Shown: piece after piece, positions 1 to 9,496 of the stretch | Position numbering within the stretch: position 1 is the first letter of the stretch | Layout: every line of letters begins with the position of its first letter | Source: Pontibacter amylolyticus | GTDB taxonomy: Bacteria > Bacteroidota > Bacteroidia > Cytophagales > Hymenobacteraceae | Direction of reading: 5' to 3' | Length of the DNA stretch: 64,000 bases | Assembly (NCBI RefSeq): GCF_014638845.1 | Contig: NZ_BMFP01000001.1 | Span: 1,036,681 to 1,100,680, forward strand | Notes under the pieces: generated by a model | What the model was told of the DNA's origin: nothing | Databases searched by the model: none | Seen by the model: the letters and a program-made list of their open reading frames with translations, nothing else | Translations under genes and position numbers: made by a program

Positions 1-43
1 CTGACAGGTGCTCCTTTTTTGTTGCGGTGGATATTACTACAAC

Positions 44-3000
44 TTAGCGCAGAATGTAAATCTTGCCGTAACCATTCACAAACCCCTTATCTCCTTTCTT
101 CCAGATGTGCTTCATCTCCTCAGTATCTTTCGGCATCACCACACGGTACAGGTATACGCCATTGGCCAGTTTGTCGCCATACGTGTCAGTGCCGTCCCAG
201 GCATACTCCGTTTTGTTGTTACCTATACGGATCGGACCGATCTCCTCCCGCATAATCTCCTTCACAATTTTGCCTGTCACGGTCATGATCTGGATTTTGA
301 ATTGATCCGGAATTACACCGCCCGTCAAGGTGAAGATAAACTGCGTTTTGGTAGAGAATGGGTTCGGATACGGGTAGAAGTTCGTAATCTTCGACTCGTT
401 CTCTACTTCGAAGTTGATTTCGTAAGCAGAGAGACCAGAGGCTTTACCAGTTACATCGTTTCCTCGAACAACCAGTTTGTACCTGCCATTTTCTAAACGC
501 TTAGGTTTATACTCAAAACGAAAATCATTCTTTTCATCTGCAGGGAAAACCTGAACTTCACCTGGATTATTACCTGTTGTGATATCCTTTTGGTTGTTCA
601 TTTCATCAACAAGCGTCACATGCATCGCATCAGCATTCTCCAAGAACACATGCTTATTTTCATCCTTCATGGTAATACTGATAAGCGGACTAGGTGCCAC
701 CAGTTCTCCGTCCATAATATGCACCCCGTCGAAAGCCACATCCATAATAGGGTGCAGTTTCGATTTAACAGCAAAGTTCACTTCATAGATATTGTTTTGA
801 TACTGCTGCTCCGGCTGAAACTGTGGGTTCACGTACATGAGCAACCTATAATTACCATCTAAATCGGTTGTCGGCATTGTGTAATTAAATGTCGCCGTTT
901 TGTTCCCTTCCAATGCTTCAATTTTGAATCGTGACACGCGCGGTTCTATCCGCTCACCAGTCAGTGTCACTTCCACCGTTATGGAATCACGGAAAGCATA
1001 CGGCGTCACGTTTTGAAACGCCATTGGCATCTCAATCCGACCTCTATTCGCTTGCTGTGTTATTATTTTATCACTCACTTCCACTAGATCCGGCCTTATC
1101 ACCCCTTCCGGTGCCGCTTGGTAATATACCATCCATTGTTTCAGTTGAGGTGCTGTTCGGTCTTCTGTGTCAGACAATTCCGCCTGCAACTGTAAATATG
1201 GGTACTGTGTCGCATTTACCTGGGTTAAGTCAAACGCTTTGGTAGATACCGCATCATTCAGTAGCTCACGGTTGCCATCCGCACCAATTCCAAACAAGCT
1301 CAGTTTATAGCTATCGTTACCCGCTTTGTACCGCTCGACATTATGATGCAGGCTGCCCCAACTCAGTGCAGGCCCGATGAGAGTTGAAGTAATGGAGCCT
1401 TTGGTACCATTAGTTTGCAGCTTGGTTTCGAGTAGTATTTCTTGAAAAGCAGGAAGTGTTTCACTATCAAGATTTGCAGAAACTTCTCTAGCAGTTCCTA
1501 CAGCTCCACCCTTTTGCCCAACCATGGCAAAAGGATAACTAGTTTTTATGTTATCTATCAACTCTGATCCAAGGCTTCTGAATGCGGCTTTCAAATCATT
1601 TGAAAACAAATCAAATGGTACCTTATTAATCCCCATCACAACTACATGCTGTCCAGCCGGTATTGCCTCTATAAATCGCTGTATTGTTGCTCTAACTGTC
1701 GGATTACTCAAATCTCCAAATTCATAAGTATTATTGCTCATCCACCTACACGGCGCGAATCCTGAAACAGTAGTAAGTTCTAAAGTTTTACTATCCAGTA
1801 TATAGAAATACATTCTTGGAGCACTTGAACCATTGAAATTTCCGCAAGAATTATCAATTTCAGACACACCATCTATGTATATACCAAATGGTGTAGTCTT
1901 AAACCTTATTTCTCCACCCACAGCTCTTATTTCGATGTTCCTTGAAATGATTCTAAAACTTGACCTCCCTTCTTTATCTAACTCAATTTTATCAAAATCT
2001 GATTTTACAAATTGTCCTTTGTGACTTTGTGACCAGCCACCAGTACTTTCTTTAATATATCTGAATGAACTTTTCACCCATACAGTATCCTCTTCCGCAT
2101 CAAAACTATCAAATCTTGCTCGCCAGTAAAACACAATACTATCTTTATCAGAATTTTGAATTGGCAGCTCTACTTTCCAAGAAGGTATAGCTCCTGATTT
2201 GGCAGAGTGTGTTTTTTTAATAGTTGAATTGAAAGTAAGCGTAGTGTCTAACTCAAAGTAAACTCCCTTAGGCTCTGCTCTAAGCTGTGTTGACTGTACA
2301 AAAAGTTCTACGGACTCACTGTTAACTAGGGAGAACTCCATAGGTGCCAGTAAGGAAATACCAGATTTTGGCAAAAAATGACGAACAGTTAGGCTATTAT
2401 TACCCTCATTTAATTCTTCGAATTGGTTTGCAGCATCTAAAGTGATTTCAAATCTATTAATTCCGGCCCCAGTCGAATCAGTATTTGGAAAATTCAGTTC
2501 TATTTGTCCTCTATAATAAATGGGCTTAACCTTTTGCGAAATAAGCGCTGATTCCTTTCCACTTGGCGAAATTCTCTTCACACTTATAGTTAAGGAATCA
2601 TTAATTGCTTTACCGAGGTTAATCGCATTTACACGGAGAACAAAATTTTTAGACACAGCAGTAGCAGATTCGCCTGTGGGTCCCTCTAGAGAATAGCTAT
2701 TATTGTAAAAAGCGTAATCAGGCTTACTTGGTGCATAAAGCCTCACTGCTGGATCTCCTTGTAATACCATCTGAGTCATTGTAGAAACCTGTTCCTCAGA
2801 ACTGAAAGTTGATATGCTATTACTGTATCTCCTGATTGTTTCTTTATGTATGTCACCTATGGTGCTTCCATAAAACTCATTTTCACTAAAAGCCAGATTA
2901 TAAAATTCTTTTGAAAATTTGTTTAAAGGATCATCACCACCTATATAAGATTGCGCCATAAATGAAATTGCTCCCCTATCTGGTGTTATCAGCCAATCCT

Positions 3001-5098
3001 CACCAAACGAAACCCTATTATAGAAAAACGAATCACCACTATAACAACCATTCATTAAAATGGCTGGATATTTCCCCTTATTTCTATAACCATTCAAATT
3101 TGCAGACGCAAATCCGATTTCAATATCAGAGACATCGGCAGAACTATGCCCATAAAAAGTGATCAAAGAAGTACCAGCATTTACTTCTTCGGAGACATTT
3201 ACATAAGCTGTGGGCTGACTTGAATCGAACCTATATTTCTCCAATACATTCCCCCCGAAAGAAGGGCCTTCTGCAACTACTTTATGCTCATTAAGCCAAC
3301 GTTTAAATTTGTTTATCTGAGTAGTACCAGACCCACCTCCTAATTGTAAAATATTCTTGCGCCATGCTAGGCCTTCAGGCAATGCTTCATGTTCCTTAAC
3401 CTTATTCAGATACGCAATAATATTTTCAGCTGAAGTTGCAGGCAAACGTCCTGTTGGTACTCGGGGTTCAAATCGGTTGTTTCTGAAATCAGCCGTAAAG
3501 AAAACATCAGAGGCCGGTAACATACCAGTAGGAACTAGATCCATTTCATATACCTTTGGGTGCCTCTTATCTACATGGTACAAACTCCAAGTGCCTGCTA
3601 CTATTGTTCTATAATCTCCATGAGCATATTTCATACCCTTGCCTATAATAAACAGATGCTTTGGACGATTAGCTGTAAGCATATAGGACATAAACTTCCG
3701 AATAGCATTAGATGAGAATTCACCATAATGAAACTGATTCACAAGTTGATCCATGTATACCATCAAAGTATCATAACCACCTCCTGCTACAGAAGCCCGA
3801 TATGATGCATACTCAAGCGGGGCAGGCTTTGTAGCGCCTGCTACGACTTTCATAAGGTGCCTATTAGTAACAATTATGTAGTTATGAACTGCAGGATTAA
3901 TTTGACGAAAGCGTACTAACTCTGAAATTCCAGAAGGCTTAAATGCTTTAACCGTATTTGCAACTAGCACTTTATGAGAATTTCCCGAATTTGTCGGAAT
4001 CACAAACCCTTTGCCATTAGCTCCTACATTACCGTCAATCCGGATAGGATTGTATGGATCTGACACATCGTATGCAAACGAACTTGCCGGAGCATGACTT
4101 ATATCATAATAAGGGTTTACAGTACGTGTAGAGTCTGTAAAAAATATTACTGAGTTATTAGAAAGGGTTGGCAATTGCGGGAAAGTTACCCGCATGTTTG
4201 ATATACTTACATTGCTCTTTTGTACTGAATTTGGAACAACTTGGAAAGTGACTTTTCCATCAGCCAAAACATCAGAAAATTCGATTTGACCGCCCACATG
4301 TTGGTAACCATAGGCACCAAACAAAAAGGAAGATACCTGTCTTGCCCCTCCTGCTGATGGGACTACCCTAATTATTCCCGTTTGAGACTCTCCATTAACA
4401 CCGATTAAATTAAAATGTACTATTGGCTTGGGACCTGTTGTAGCTAAGTTAGTAATAGAAGCTATATTATAATTCTTTGTGCCTGCGCTACCTGTTGCTG
4501 TATACCCTTCTCCAGTGTCCATCCAAGATAGCTGTGATTTTGTATTCCCATAAATTTGACCATCATAATATCGATCCGCAAAATACTGCGTCACCTTCCT
4601 TAGCACATACGGCTCCGGCGTCTTCCCAGCCGGCGAAGGATTCACCTGCTGCATACGCTTACCACCAGCAGGGTTTACCGTCAAGAAATAAGCTGCGGTA
4701 TCGGTATAGAGACTATACAATTGATGCGGTTGGTGTGCGGGGTTCTTATATAAATCCTGATCTAGTCTACCGTCGTTGCGCTCACCGTAGAACTCGATGA
4801 AGTCTTCTCTATCTAATCTACCGTCAGCTTCGCCGGCTACGTGGATGGCGACTTCCTTTCCTCTTCTGAAAAGCTGGAAATGCTGCGGATTGGTACCTGC
4901 CAGGCCCAAGCTGTCCAGAAATCCATGACTAAGGCGGTGTAAACCCGTGTTCACTACTTTAAGCTTGTAGTAGGTTTTGTTGTAGTCAATCCACTCGTTG
5001 CCGTAGGGCGTAGGCGACTGGGCTTGTACCGTCGCCTGCAGACCGAAGGCCAACACGCTAACGAGTAAAAACTGAAGGAAGAGTCTGTTTATTTTCAT
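44..5098 (-). CDS. PorU2-like type IX secretion sortase (peptidase C25 family)
   Basis: Predicted outer-surface cysteine peptidase of the T9SS, which in the PorU family removes the C-terminal signal of cargo and attaches it to the cell surface. The 1684-residue protein has a signal peptide ending near residue 26 (VQAQ). Its gingipain-type core carries a GHSS motif (His651) and an NGCYSG motif (Cys685), the expected catalytic dyad. The C-terminus (about residues 1585-1684) has a YPNPF start and a FlgD-Ig-like W-D-G-T-D pattern, like a T9SS sorting domain. It is much longer than P. gingivalis PorU (about 1150), which fits the PorU2 group. It follows the porV2-like gene by under 30 bp, so an operon is likely. 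The middle (about nt 1430-4560) is visibly more AT-rich than the ends. Confidence 0.85.
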   Translation of the reverse strand: MKINRLFLQFLLVSVLAFGLQATVQAQSPTPYGNEWIDYNKTYYKLKVVNTGLHRLSHGFLDSLGLAGTNPQHFQLFRRGKEVAIHVAGEADGRLDREDFIEFYGERNDGRLDQDLYKNPAHQPHQLYSLYTDTAAYFLTVNPAGGKRMQQVNPSPAGKTPEPYVLRKVTQYFADRYYDGQIYGNTKSQLSWMDTGEGYTATGSAGTKNYNIASITNLATTGPKPIVHFNLIGVNGESQTGIIRVVPSAGGARQVSSFLFGAYGYQHVGGQIEFSDVLADGKVTFQVVPNSVQKSNVSISNMRVTFPQLPTLSNNSVIFFTDSTRTVNPYYDISHAPASSFAYDVSDPYNPIRIDGNVGANGKGFVIPTNSGNSHKVLVANTVKAFKPSGISELVRFRQINPAVHNYIIVTNRHLMKVVAGATKPAPLEYASYRASVAGGGYDTLMVYMDQLVNQFHYGEFSSNAIRKFMSYMLTANRPKHLFIIGKGMKYAHGDYRTIVAGTWSLYHVDKRHPKVYEMDLVPTGMLPASDVFFTADFRNNRFEPRVPTGRLPATSAENIIAYLNKVKEHEALPEGLAWRKNILQLGGGSGTTQINKFKRWLNEHKVVAEGPSFGGNVLEKYRFDSSQPTAYVNVSEEVNAGTSLITFYGHSSADVSDIEIGFASANLNGYRNKGKYPAILMNGCYSGDSFFYNRVSFGEDWLITPDRGAISFMAQSYIGGDDPLNKFSKEFYNLAFSENEFYGSTIGDIHKETIRRYSNSISTFSSEEQVSTMTQMVLQGDPAVRLYAPSKPDYAFYNNSYSLEGPTGESATAVSKNFVLRVNAINLGKAINDSLTISVKRISPSGKESALISQKVKPIYYRGQIELNFPNTDSTGAGINRFEITLDAANQFEELNEGNNSLTVRHFLPKSGISLLAPMEFSLVNSESVELFVQSTQLRAEPKGVYFELDTTLTFNSTIKKTHSAKSGAIPSWKVELPIQNSDKDSIVFYWRARFDSFDAEEDTVWVKSSFRYIKESTGGWSQSHKGQFVKSDFDKIELDKEGRSSFRIISRNIEIRAVGGEIRFKTTPFGIYIDGVSEIDNSCGNFNGSSAPRMYFYILDSKTLELTTVSGFAPCRWMSNNTYEFGDLSNPTVRATIQRFIEAIPAGQHVVVMGINKVPFDLFSNDLKAAFRSLGSELIDNIKTSYPFAMVGQKGGAVGTAREVSANLDSETLPAFQEILLETKLQTNGTKGSITSTLIGPALSWGSLHHNVERYKAGNDSYKLSLFGIGADGNRELLNDAVSTKAFDLTQVNATQYPYLQLQAELSDTEDRTAPQLKQWMVYYQAAPEGVIRPDLVEVSDKIITQQANRGRIEMPMAFQNVTPYAFRDSITVEVTLTGERIEPRVSRFKIEALEGNKTATFNYTMPTTDLDGNYRLLMYVNPQFQPEQQYQNNIYEVNFAVKSKLHPIMDVAFDGVHIMDGELVAPSPLISITMKDENKHVFLENADAMHVTLVDEMNNQKDITTGNNPGEVQVFPADEKNDFRFEYKPKRLENGRYKLVVRGNDVTGKASGLSAYEINFEVENESKITNFYPYPNPFSTKTQFIFTLTGGVIPDQFKIQIMTVTGKIVKEIMREEIGPIRIGNNKTEYAWDGTDTYGDKLANGVYLYRVVMPKDTEEMKHIWKKGDKGFVNGYGKIYILR

Positions 5099-5126
5099 CG
5101 GCTGTAAAACTTGAAACCGTATGTCT

Positions 5127-6221
5127 TTAATTGAAAGAATAACCTAGCGAAATGATAATGGAGTAAAGCCCGGCCGCGTTGGCCGTGTTGCCGTCGCGGC
5201 CATTGATGCGCGACATGGCCAAATCAATGTTCAATCCATTGTTCTCAAATCCCACCCCAAAGTTTGGCTGTACCTTGGAGGACATGCCTCCGTCAAAATT
5301 CCGGAATTGCTGGTAGTTGTTCAGGCCGCCGCGCACAAACACGGTTTGGGCATAGGCAAGCTCCATCCCCACATGCGGGTCCACGGAGGCAAAGTCTGAC
5401 TTGAGGAGCACGTTGCGTCGACCATCGAAAGTGAAGTCAACATCAGTGGCCAGTATACCTGTTATCTTATCAGAGAAAGTGAAGTTCTTGGCGGCTCCCA
5501 GTACCAGACGAGGAAGCGTGAGTTCGGCTGTGCTTTCGGGCAGGTCGTTGCCGGTTTGCTGATAGGTGGCCTCCAGCGCCTCTACGTTATGGGTCCAGGC
5601 GGTAAAGGTAGTCGTTACGTCCTTGGCCATTACGCCAAACTGCCAGGTACTGCGCCTCAATTGAGCACCCGCATCGAACCCGAAGCCCCATGCGTTGGCA
5701 AACTCCCCTACATTGCGGTAAATGATCTTCGCATTCACACCCAATGTTAGACCTTGTATCAAATTACTCTTGCGGGCATAGGAAAGGAGCATGGCATAGT
5801 CAGCCACGGAGAAAAAGCGGATGCTGTCGTACTGGATGTAGCCGTACTCGTTCTGCAGGCGGCGGGTGTCCACGATGTCGTCCACGCCAAGGCGGATGAC
5901 CGAAACAGCCAGCGCACTGCTGGAGTCGATGGGCATAGCAAAGCTACCAAAGTCGTTTTTGGCGATGCCTGCAAACAGCTCCGAGTGCATCAGGGCGATG
6001 TTATACCTGTTTGGGAGCTGCACAAGTCCAGCCGGGTTCCAAAAGCCAGCCGTGGCATCGTCGGCTATTGCAACCTGCACATTGCCCATGCCGAGCGCCC
6101 GGGCTCCCACACCAATGTTCAAAAACTCGTTGCTGTACTTCGGCGTGGACACCTGCGCGTGCACGGCCCCACTCACAAAACACAGCACGACAATAAATAT
6201 AGAAAGGGTAAATCTGTTCAT
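5127..6221 (-). CDS. PorV2-like type IX secretion outer-membrane protein
   Basis: Predicted outer-membrane beta-barrel of the PorV/FadL-like family, the shuttle partner of the PorU sortase. It has a signal peptide (MNRFTLSIFIVVLC to about residue 23, VHAQ), then the family-typical start GVGARALGMGNVQVAIADD and FWNPAGL. Alternating strands follow, ending in an aromatic C-terminus (YSFN) typical of barrel proteins. The length of 364 is normal for PorV-like proteins. A GTG codon two codons upstream is possible, but the ATG at 6221 begins a clean signal peptide. It lies directly before the porU2-like gene in the same direction. The pairing supports the PorV2 assignment; which PorV paralogue it is cannot be settled from sequence alone. 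Confidence 0.85.
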   Translation of the reverse strand: MNRFTLSIFIVVLCFVSGAVHAQVSTPKYSNEFLNIGVGARALGMGNVQVAIADDATAGFWNPAGLVQLPNRYNIALMHSELFAGIAKNDFGSFAMPIDSSSALAVSVIRLGVDDIVDTRRLQNEYGYIQYDSIRFFSVADYAMLLSYARKSNLIQGLTLGVNAKIIYRNVGEFANAWGFGFDAGAQLRRSTWQFGVMAKDVTTTFTAWTHNVEALEATYQQTGNDLPESTAELTLPRLVLGAAKNFTFSDKITGILATDVDFTFDGRRNVLLKSDFASVDPHVGMELAYAQTVFVRGGLNNYQQFRNFDGGMSSKVQPNFGVGFENNGLNIDLAMSRINGRDGNTANAAGLYSIIISLGYSFN

Positions 6222-6451
6222 AGGCACAGGTATACTGTCACTTCAGTGGTCTTAAAAAGAATTTATTCGCTCGGTTGTAAAAAAAATTTACCGCTCTCCA
6301 GGTATGTCAATTTGCCTCCTAACACTTCAGAAACTGAATTAGTTGACTTTTTGAGACATTTTTTCGCATCCAAAAATAATCATTTTTATCCACAATTTGC
6401 TGCCACTTAAACCCTTTGAAAAAAGTTTCGTAATTATTTTTACACAGTACC

Positions 6452-6482
6452 TTGCGTTACATAGTACCTTTTAATATCTTTG
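6452..6482 (+). promoter_or_regulatory. Bacteroidota-type promoter of the PadR/PspC operon
   Basis: TTG at 6452-6454, a 20-nt spacer, then TATCTTTG at 6475-6482. This matches the Bacteroidota housekeeping consensus TTG-N19-21-TAnnTTTG exactly. It lies 24 nt before the ATG at 6506 and overlaps an upstream in-frame ATG, which argues for the later start. Confidence 0.75.
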
Positions 6483-6505
6483 CTTCAACATTAAACGGAA
6501 TCATC

Positions 6506-6850
6506 ATGAAAGTAGAAAACACACAAGTGCAGATGCGGAAGGGAATTCTGGAATTCTGCATCCTGGAGATTATCGCTCGTGGTGAGGTATATGCGTCCGA
6601 TATGTTGGAGGAGCTGACAGCTGCCAAGATGATAGTAGTGGAGGGAACCCTTTATCCTCTCCTTACTCGCCTCAAGAATGCGGGGCTTCTCGACTACAGT
6701 TGGGTCGAATCTACCTCCGGGCCACCCCGCAAATACTACACACTGACCGAGACCGGTCGCACATTTCTGGACCAGCTCCGGGACACTTGGGGCGAACTGG
6801 TAGCTTCCACCGAATTCATCATGCAAAACAAGAAAGCGCAGCAATCATGA
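6506..6850 (+). CDS. PadR family transcriptional regulator
   Basis: A 114-residue winged-helix DNA-binding protein. The PadR signature is clear: MRKGILEFCILEII near the start, GTLYPLLTRLKNAGLL around residues 47-62 (recognition helix), and GPPRKYYTLTETG around 71-83 (wing). The length is normal for the short PadR class. Its TGA overlaps the ATG of the next gene (ATGA), so the two are probably translationally coupled. In the known arrangement of such pairs, the regulator represses its own operon with the PspC-type membrane protein. The inducing signal is not visible from the sequence. Confidence 0.93.
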   Translation: MKVENTQVQMRKGILEFCILEIIARGEVYASDMLEELTAAKMIVVEGTLYPLLTRLKNAGLLDYSWVESTSGPPRKYYTLTETGRTFLDQLRDTWGELVASTEFIMQNKKAQQS

Positions 6851-9366
6851 AAAAGAACATAAATATCAACCTGCAAGGCATCATCTTCCACATCGAGGAG
6901 GATGGGTATGAGCAACTGAGCCGCTATCTCGCTTCTATCCGCAACTACTTTTCGAGCTACGAAGGGCACGAGGAGATTGTAGCCGATATTGAGGCACGTA
7001 TCGCGGAGATCTTTTCAACGCGCCTTTCTCCAGGCAAACAGGTCATCACGCTGGAAGACGTGCAGGCCCTGACTGCACAGATGGGTGAGGTAACCGACTT
7101 CGAGATCCTCGAGCCGATGGAACAGGAGATACCGCACGCCAGACAAGCGTACAGCACAGGAGCTCCTGAGCCCGAGTTTGCAGGGGCCGGAGGTGCCGCC
7201 GCAGCCGCCGCAGCATTCAGACCAAGACGCCTGTACCGCGACGTGAGCCGCAAAGTAGTGAGCGGTGTGGCAGCGGGCATAGCCAACTACCTGAACGCAG
7301 ACCCGGTGTGGATCCGCTTGATCTTCGTGTTCCTGGTAATAGGCACTCCGATCACGAAGGGTATCTCAGGTTCTTTCGGCCTGATCCTCTACATCATCCT
7401 CTGGATTGCGCTGCCTGTGAACTACTCACTGCCTGAAATCACGGTGAAAAAGCTGTTCCGCGACCCCGACGACAAGAAACTGGCGGGCGTGGCAAGCGGC
7501 ATCGCCAAGTATTTCGGTGTGGATGTGGCCGTTATCCGCATCCTGTTCCTGGCCCTGATCTTTGCAGGCGGCTTCGGTATACTGGCCTACATCATCCTCT
7601 GGGTAGCGGTCCCGGAGGCGGCCAGCCTGACCGAACGTATGCAAATGCAGGGAAACCCCGTTACGCTGGCCAGTATTGAGCACACGCTCAAGGAAAACCT
7701 GAACATGAAAGACCAGAACGGAGAGGAAAGCACTGCCGCTAAAGTATTGCTGCTGCCTTTTCGCATCATCTCGCAGGTGATCAACTGGCTCGGTCGTGGT
7801 CTGGGACCCGTACTGGGCGTCTTGATCACGCTGATCAGAGTGGCTGCAGGTATAACCCTGCTGGTTATCTCACTTGGCCTGACCGTGGCGCTCTTCACTT
7901 CGCTGTTCGTGACGCTTGGTGTAGTAGATGGCGATTCTGCGTTCATGATGGGTGATTTTCCGGCCTCCGTGCTTCTGGAGGGCTTTCCCCGGCTCGGACT
8001 GGTGGCAGGTTTTTTTGTAGGCCTTATTCCCATCCTGTTCCTGATCCTGCTGGCCATTGGCCTGCTGGCGAAACGCTTCTTCATGCGCCCATTGGTAGGC
8101 TGGTCACTGTTCGGCATCTGGCTGATCAGCTTGTTCACCATGATCGCCTTTATTGCGGCGCACGCTGAGAACTTCCGTCGCTCCGGCGAAGTGGTAACGA
8201 CACAGTCTTTCCCGGTAGGGCCATACCCTACCATCACGCTGGACGGGTATAACACGAACTCTTCTTATGAAAACCGCATCTATTTTGATGTGCAGGGCCA
8301 CACTGGCTCTAACCTGGAAGTGCAGCAACGTCTGCAGGCCAAAGGCAAAACCGAAGCCGAAGCAAAGCAAAATGCCCGCATGGTGACCTACCGCGTGGTG
8401 CAGACCGATTCTACGCTGCGTTTCGACGACAGCTTTGAGTTTGCATCCGGGGCAGCTTACCGTAGCCAGCGTATGGACGTAACCTTGCTGATACCACAGG
8501 ACAAGCAACTGCGTCTGACCAACAACTTCCTGCGCATGGTGCCAAGCAGTGCTTTCGAGGAAGAGTATAGCCGCGAGAAAACCCTGCGCAACCTCTGGCA
8601 GGTGAAGGGCAACTTGTTGAGCTGCATCACTTGCGCCACCGACACACTCGATGTAGCTGACAGCGATTTCACTTACAATGCCGCTGCCACGATGGGTGCT
8701 GGCGGAAGCGTGCTGATGAACGAAGCAGAGTATAGCTCGAACAAACAGACCTACGACTTCAGCGATTTCGATGCCATCACGGTAAACGGTGCCTACCATG
8801 TGCAGATCACGCAAGGCAGTAACTATAGCGTAACAGCCAGTGGCGACGCCGACGACCTGAAAAAGCTCGAAATTAGGAAAGACGGGGGCGAGCTAGTGGT
8901 GGAGCACGAAGACCGCACCATCAAGCTTTTTGAAAAGCAGAAGCTAGTGCTGATTCAAATCACTGTGCCTGAACTACGCAGCCTCGACCTGAACGGTGCC
9001 ATCAAAGCGGATATCGGGCACATCAAGACCTCTGACCTGAGCCTCGGCTTGACAGGTGCTACGCAGGCTTTCGTGGATGTAAATGTGAGCCGTTTGAAAG
9101 CTGACATCGCGGGAGCGTCTAAGAGCACTTTCACAGGCCGCGCCGATAACGTGGACATGGACATTGCAGGTGCCAGTAAGCTGGACGCTACCAGACTGGT
9201 TGCCAATACGGTGGAGATAGAAGCCGTTGGTGCTTGTTCTGCCGACGTGAACGCAACCAACACCTTGCGCGCCGATGCCGCAGGTGCCAGCAAGGTGCGC
9301 TACAAGGGTAACCCAAGCAATGTTGTGACAGACGTATCTGGCGCCAGCAAGGTGTCGCGTATGTAG
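6847..9366 (+). CDS. PspC-domain membrane protein with C-terminal DUF2807 (head GIN) domain
   Basis: An 839-residue membrane protein. An N-terminal soluble part (1-90) is followed by a low-complexity Ala stretch and two PspC domains (about 127-188 and 200-258), each with a charged start (RDxxxKxxxGVAxGIA) and a transmembrane helix ending in ILW.A.P. Several further membrane helices lie at about 300-445. The C-terminal third (about 637-839) is a DUF2807-type beta-helix with repeated G-A-S-K turns. PspC domains belong to envelope stress proteins; DUF2807 is usually exported. The fusion therefore likely spans the inner membrane and presents the beta-helix in the periplasm. The start overlaps the PadR stop codon. 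Confidence 0.88.
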   Translation: MKKNININLQGIIFHIEEDGYEQLSRYLASIRNYFSSYEGHEEIVADIEARIAEIFSTRLSPGKQVITLEDVQALTAQMGEVTDFEILEPMEQEIPHARQAYSTGAPEPEFAGAGGAAAAAAAFRPRRLYRDVSRKVVSGVAAGIANYLNADPVWIRLIFVFLVIGTPITKGISGSFGLILYIILWIALPVNYSLPEITVKKLFRDPDDKKLAGVASGIAKYFGVDVAVIRILFLALIFAGGFGILAYIILWVAVPEAASLTERMQMQGNPVTLASIEHTLKENLNMKDQNGEESTAAKVLLLPFRIISQVINWLGRGLGPVLGVLITLIRVAAGITLLVISLGLTVALFTSLFVTLGVVDGDSAFMMGDFPASVLLEGFPRLGLVAGFFVGLIPILFLILLAIGLLAKRFFMRPLVGWSLFGIWLISLFTMIAFIAAHAENFRRSGEVVTTQSFPVGPYPTITLDGYNTNSSYENRIYFDVQGHTGSNLEVQQRLQAKGKTEAEAKQNARMVTYRVVQTDSTLRFDDSFEFASGAAYRSQRMDVTLLIPQDKQLRLTNNFLRMVPSSAFEEEYSREKTLRNLWQVKGNLLSCITCATDTLDVADSDFTYNAAATMGAGGSVLMNEAEYSSNKQTYDFSDFDAITVNGAYHVQITQGSNYSVTASGDADDLKKLEIRKDGGELVVEHEDRTIKLFEKQKLVLIQITVPELRSLDLNGAIKADIGHIKTSDLSLGLTGATQAFVDVNVSRLKADIAGASKSTFTGRADNVDMDIAGASKLDATRLVANTVEIEAVGACSADVNATNTLRADAAGASKVRYKGNPSNVVTDVSGASKVSRM

Positions 9367-9378
9367 TATGTTTACAAA

Positions 9379-9410
9379 AAAAGGGATAGGCCGGTTGGCT
9401 TATCCCTTTT
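9379..9410 (+). terminator. Intrinsic terminator after the PspC-domain gene
   Basis: The stem AAAAGGGATA/TATCCCTTTT is extended by GCC/GGC around a short loop and ends in a T-run. It lies 13 nt after the PspC-domain gene and may also serve the opposite strand. Confidence 0.8.
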
Positions 9411-9496
9411 CTATACCTTTTTTCTTATACCCGCCTCTTAGTACAAAATAAAACTTTATACCCTATTGCAGGTTCTATACCTGAGTGATAGTTTAA

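Noticed and set aside
1..43. Partial gene at the left edge
   Set aside because: Only 43 nt precede the porU2 stop codon; nothing can be supported.
5754..6410. 218-codon plus-strand frame opposite porV2
   Set aside because: It lies antisense to a well-supported gene, with no recognisable domain and no start signal.
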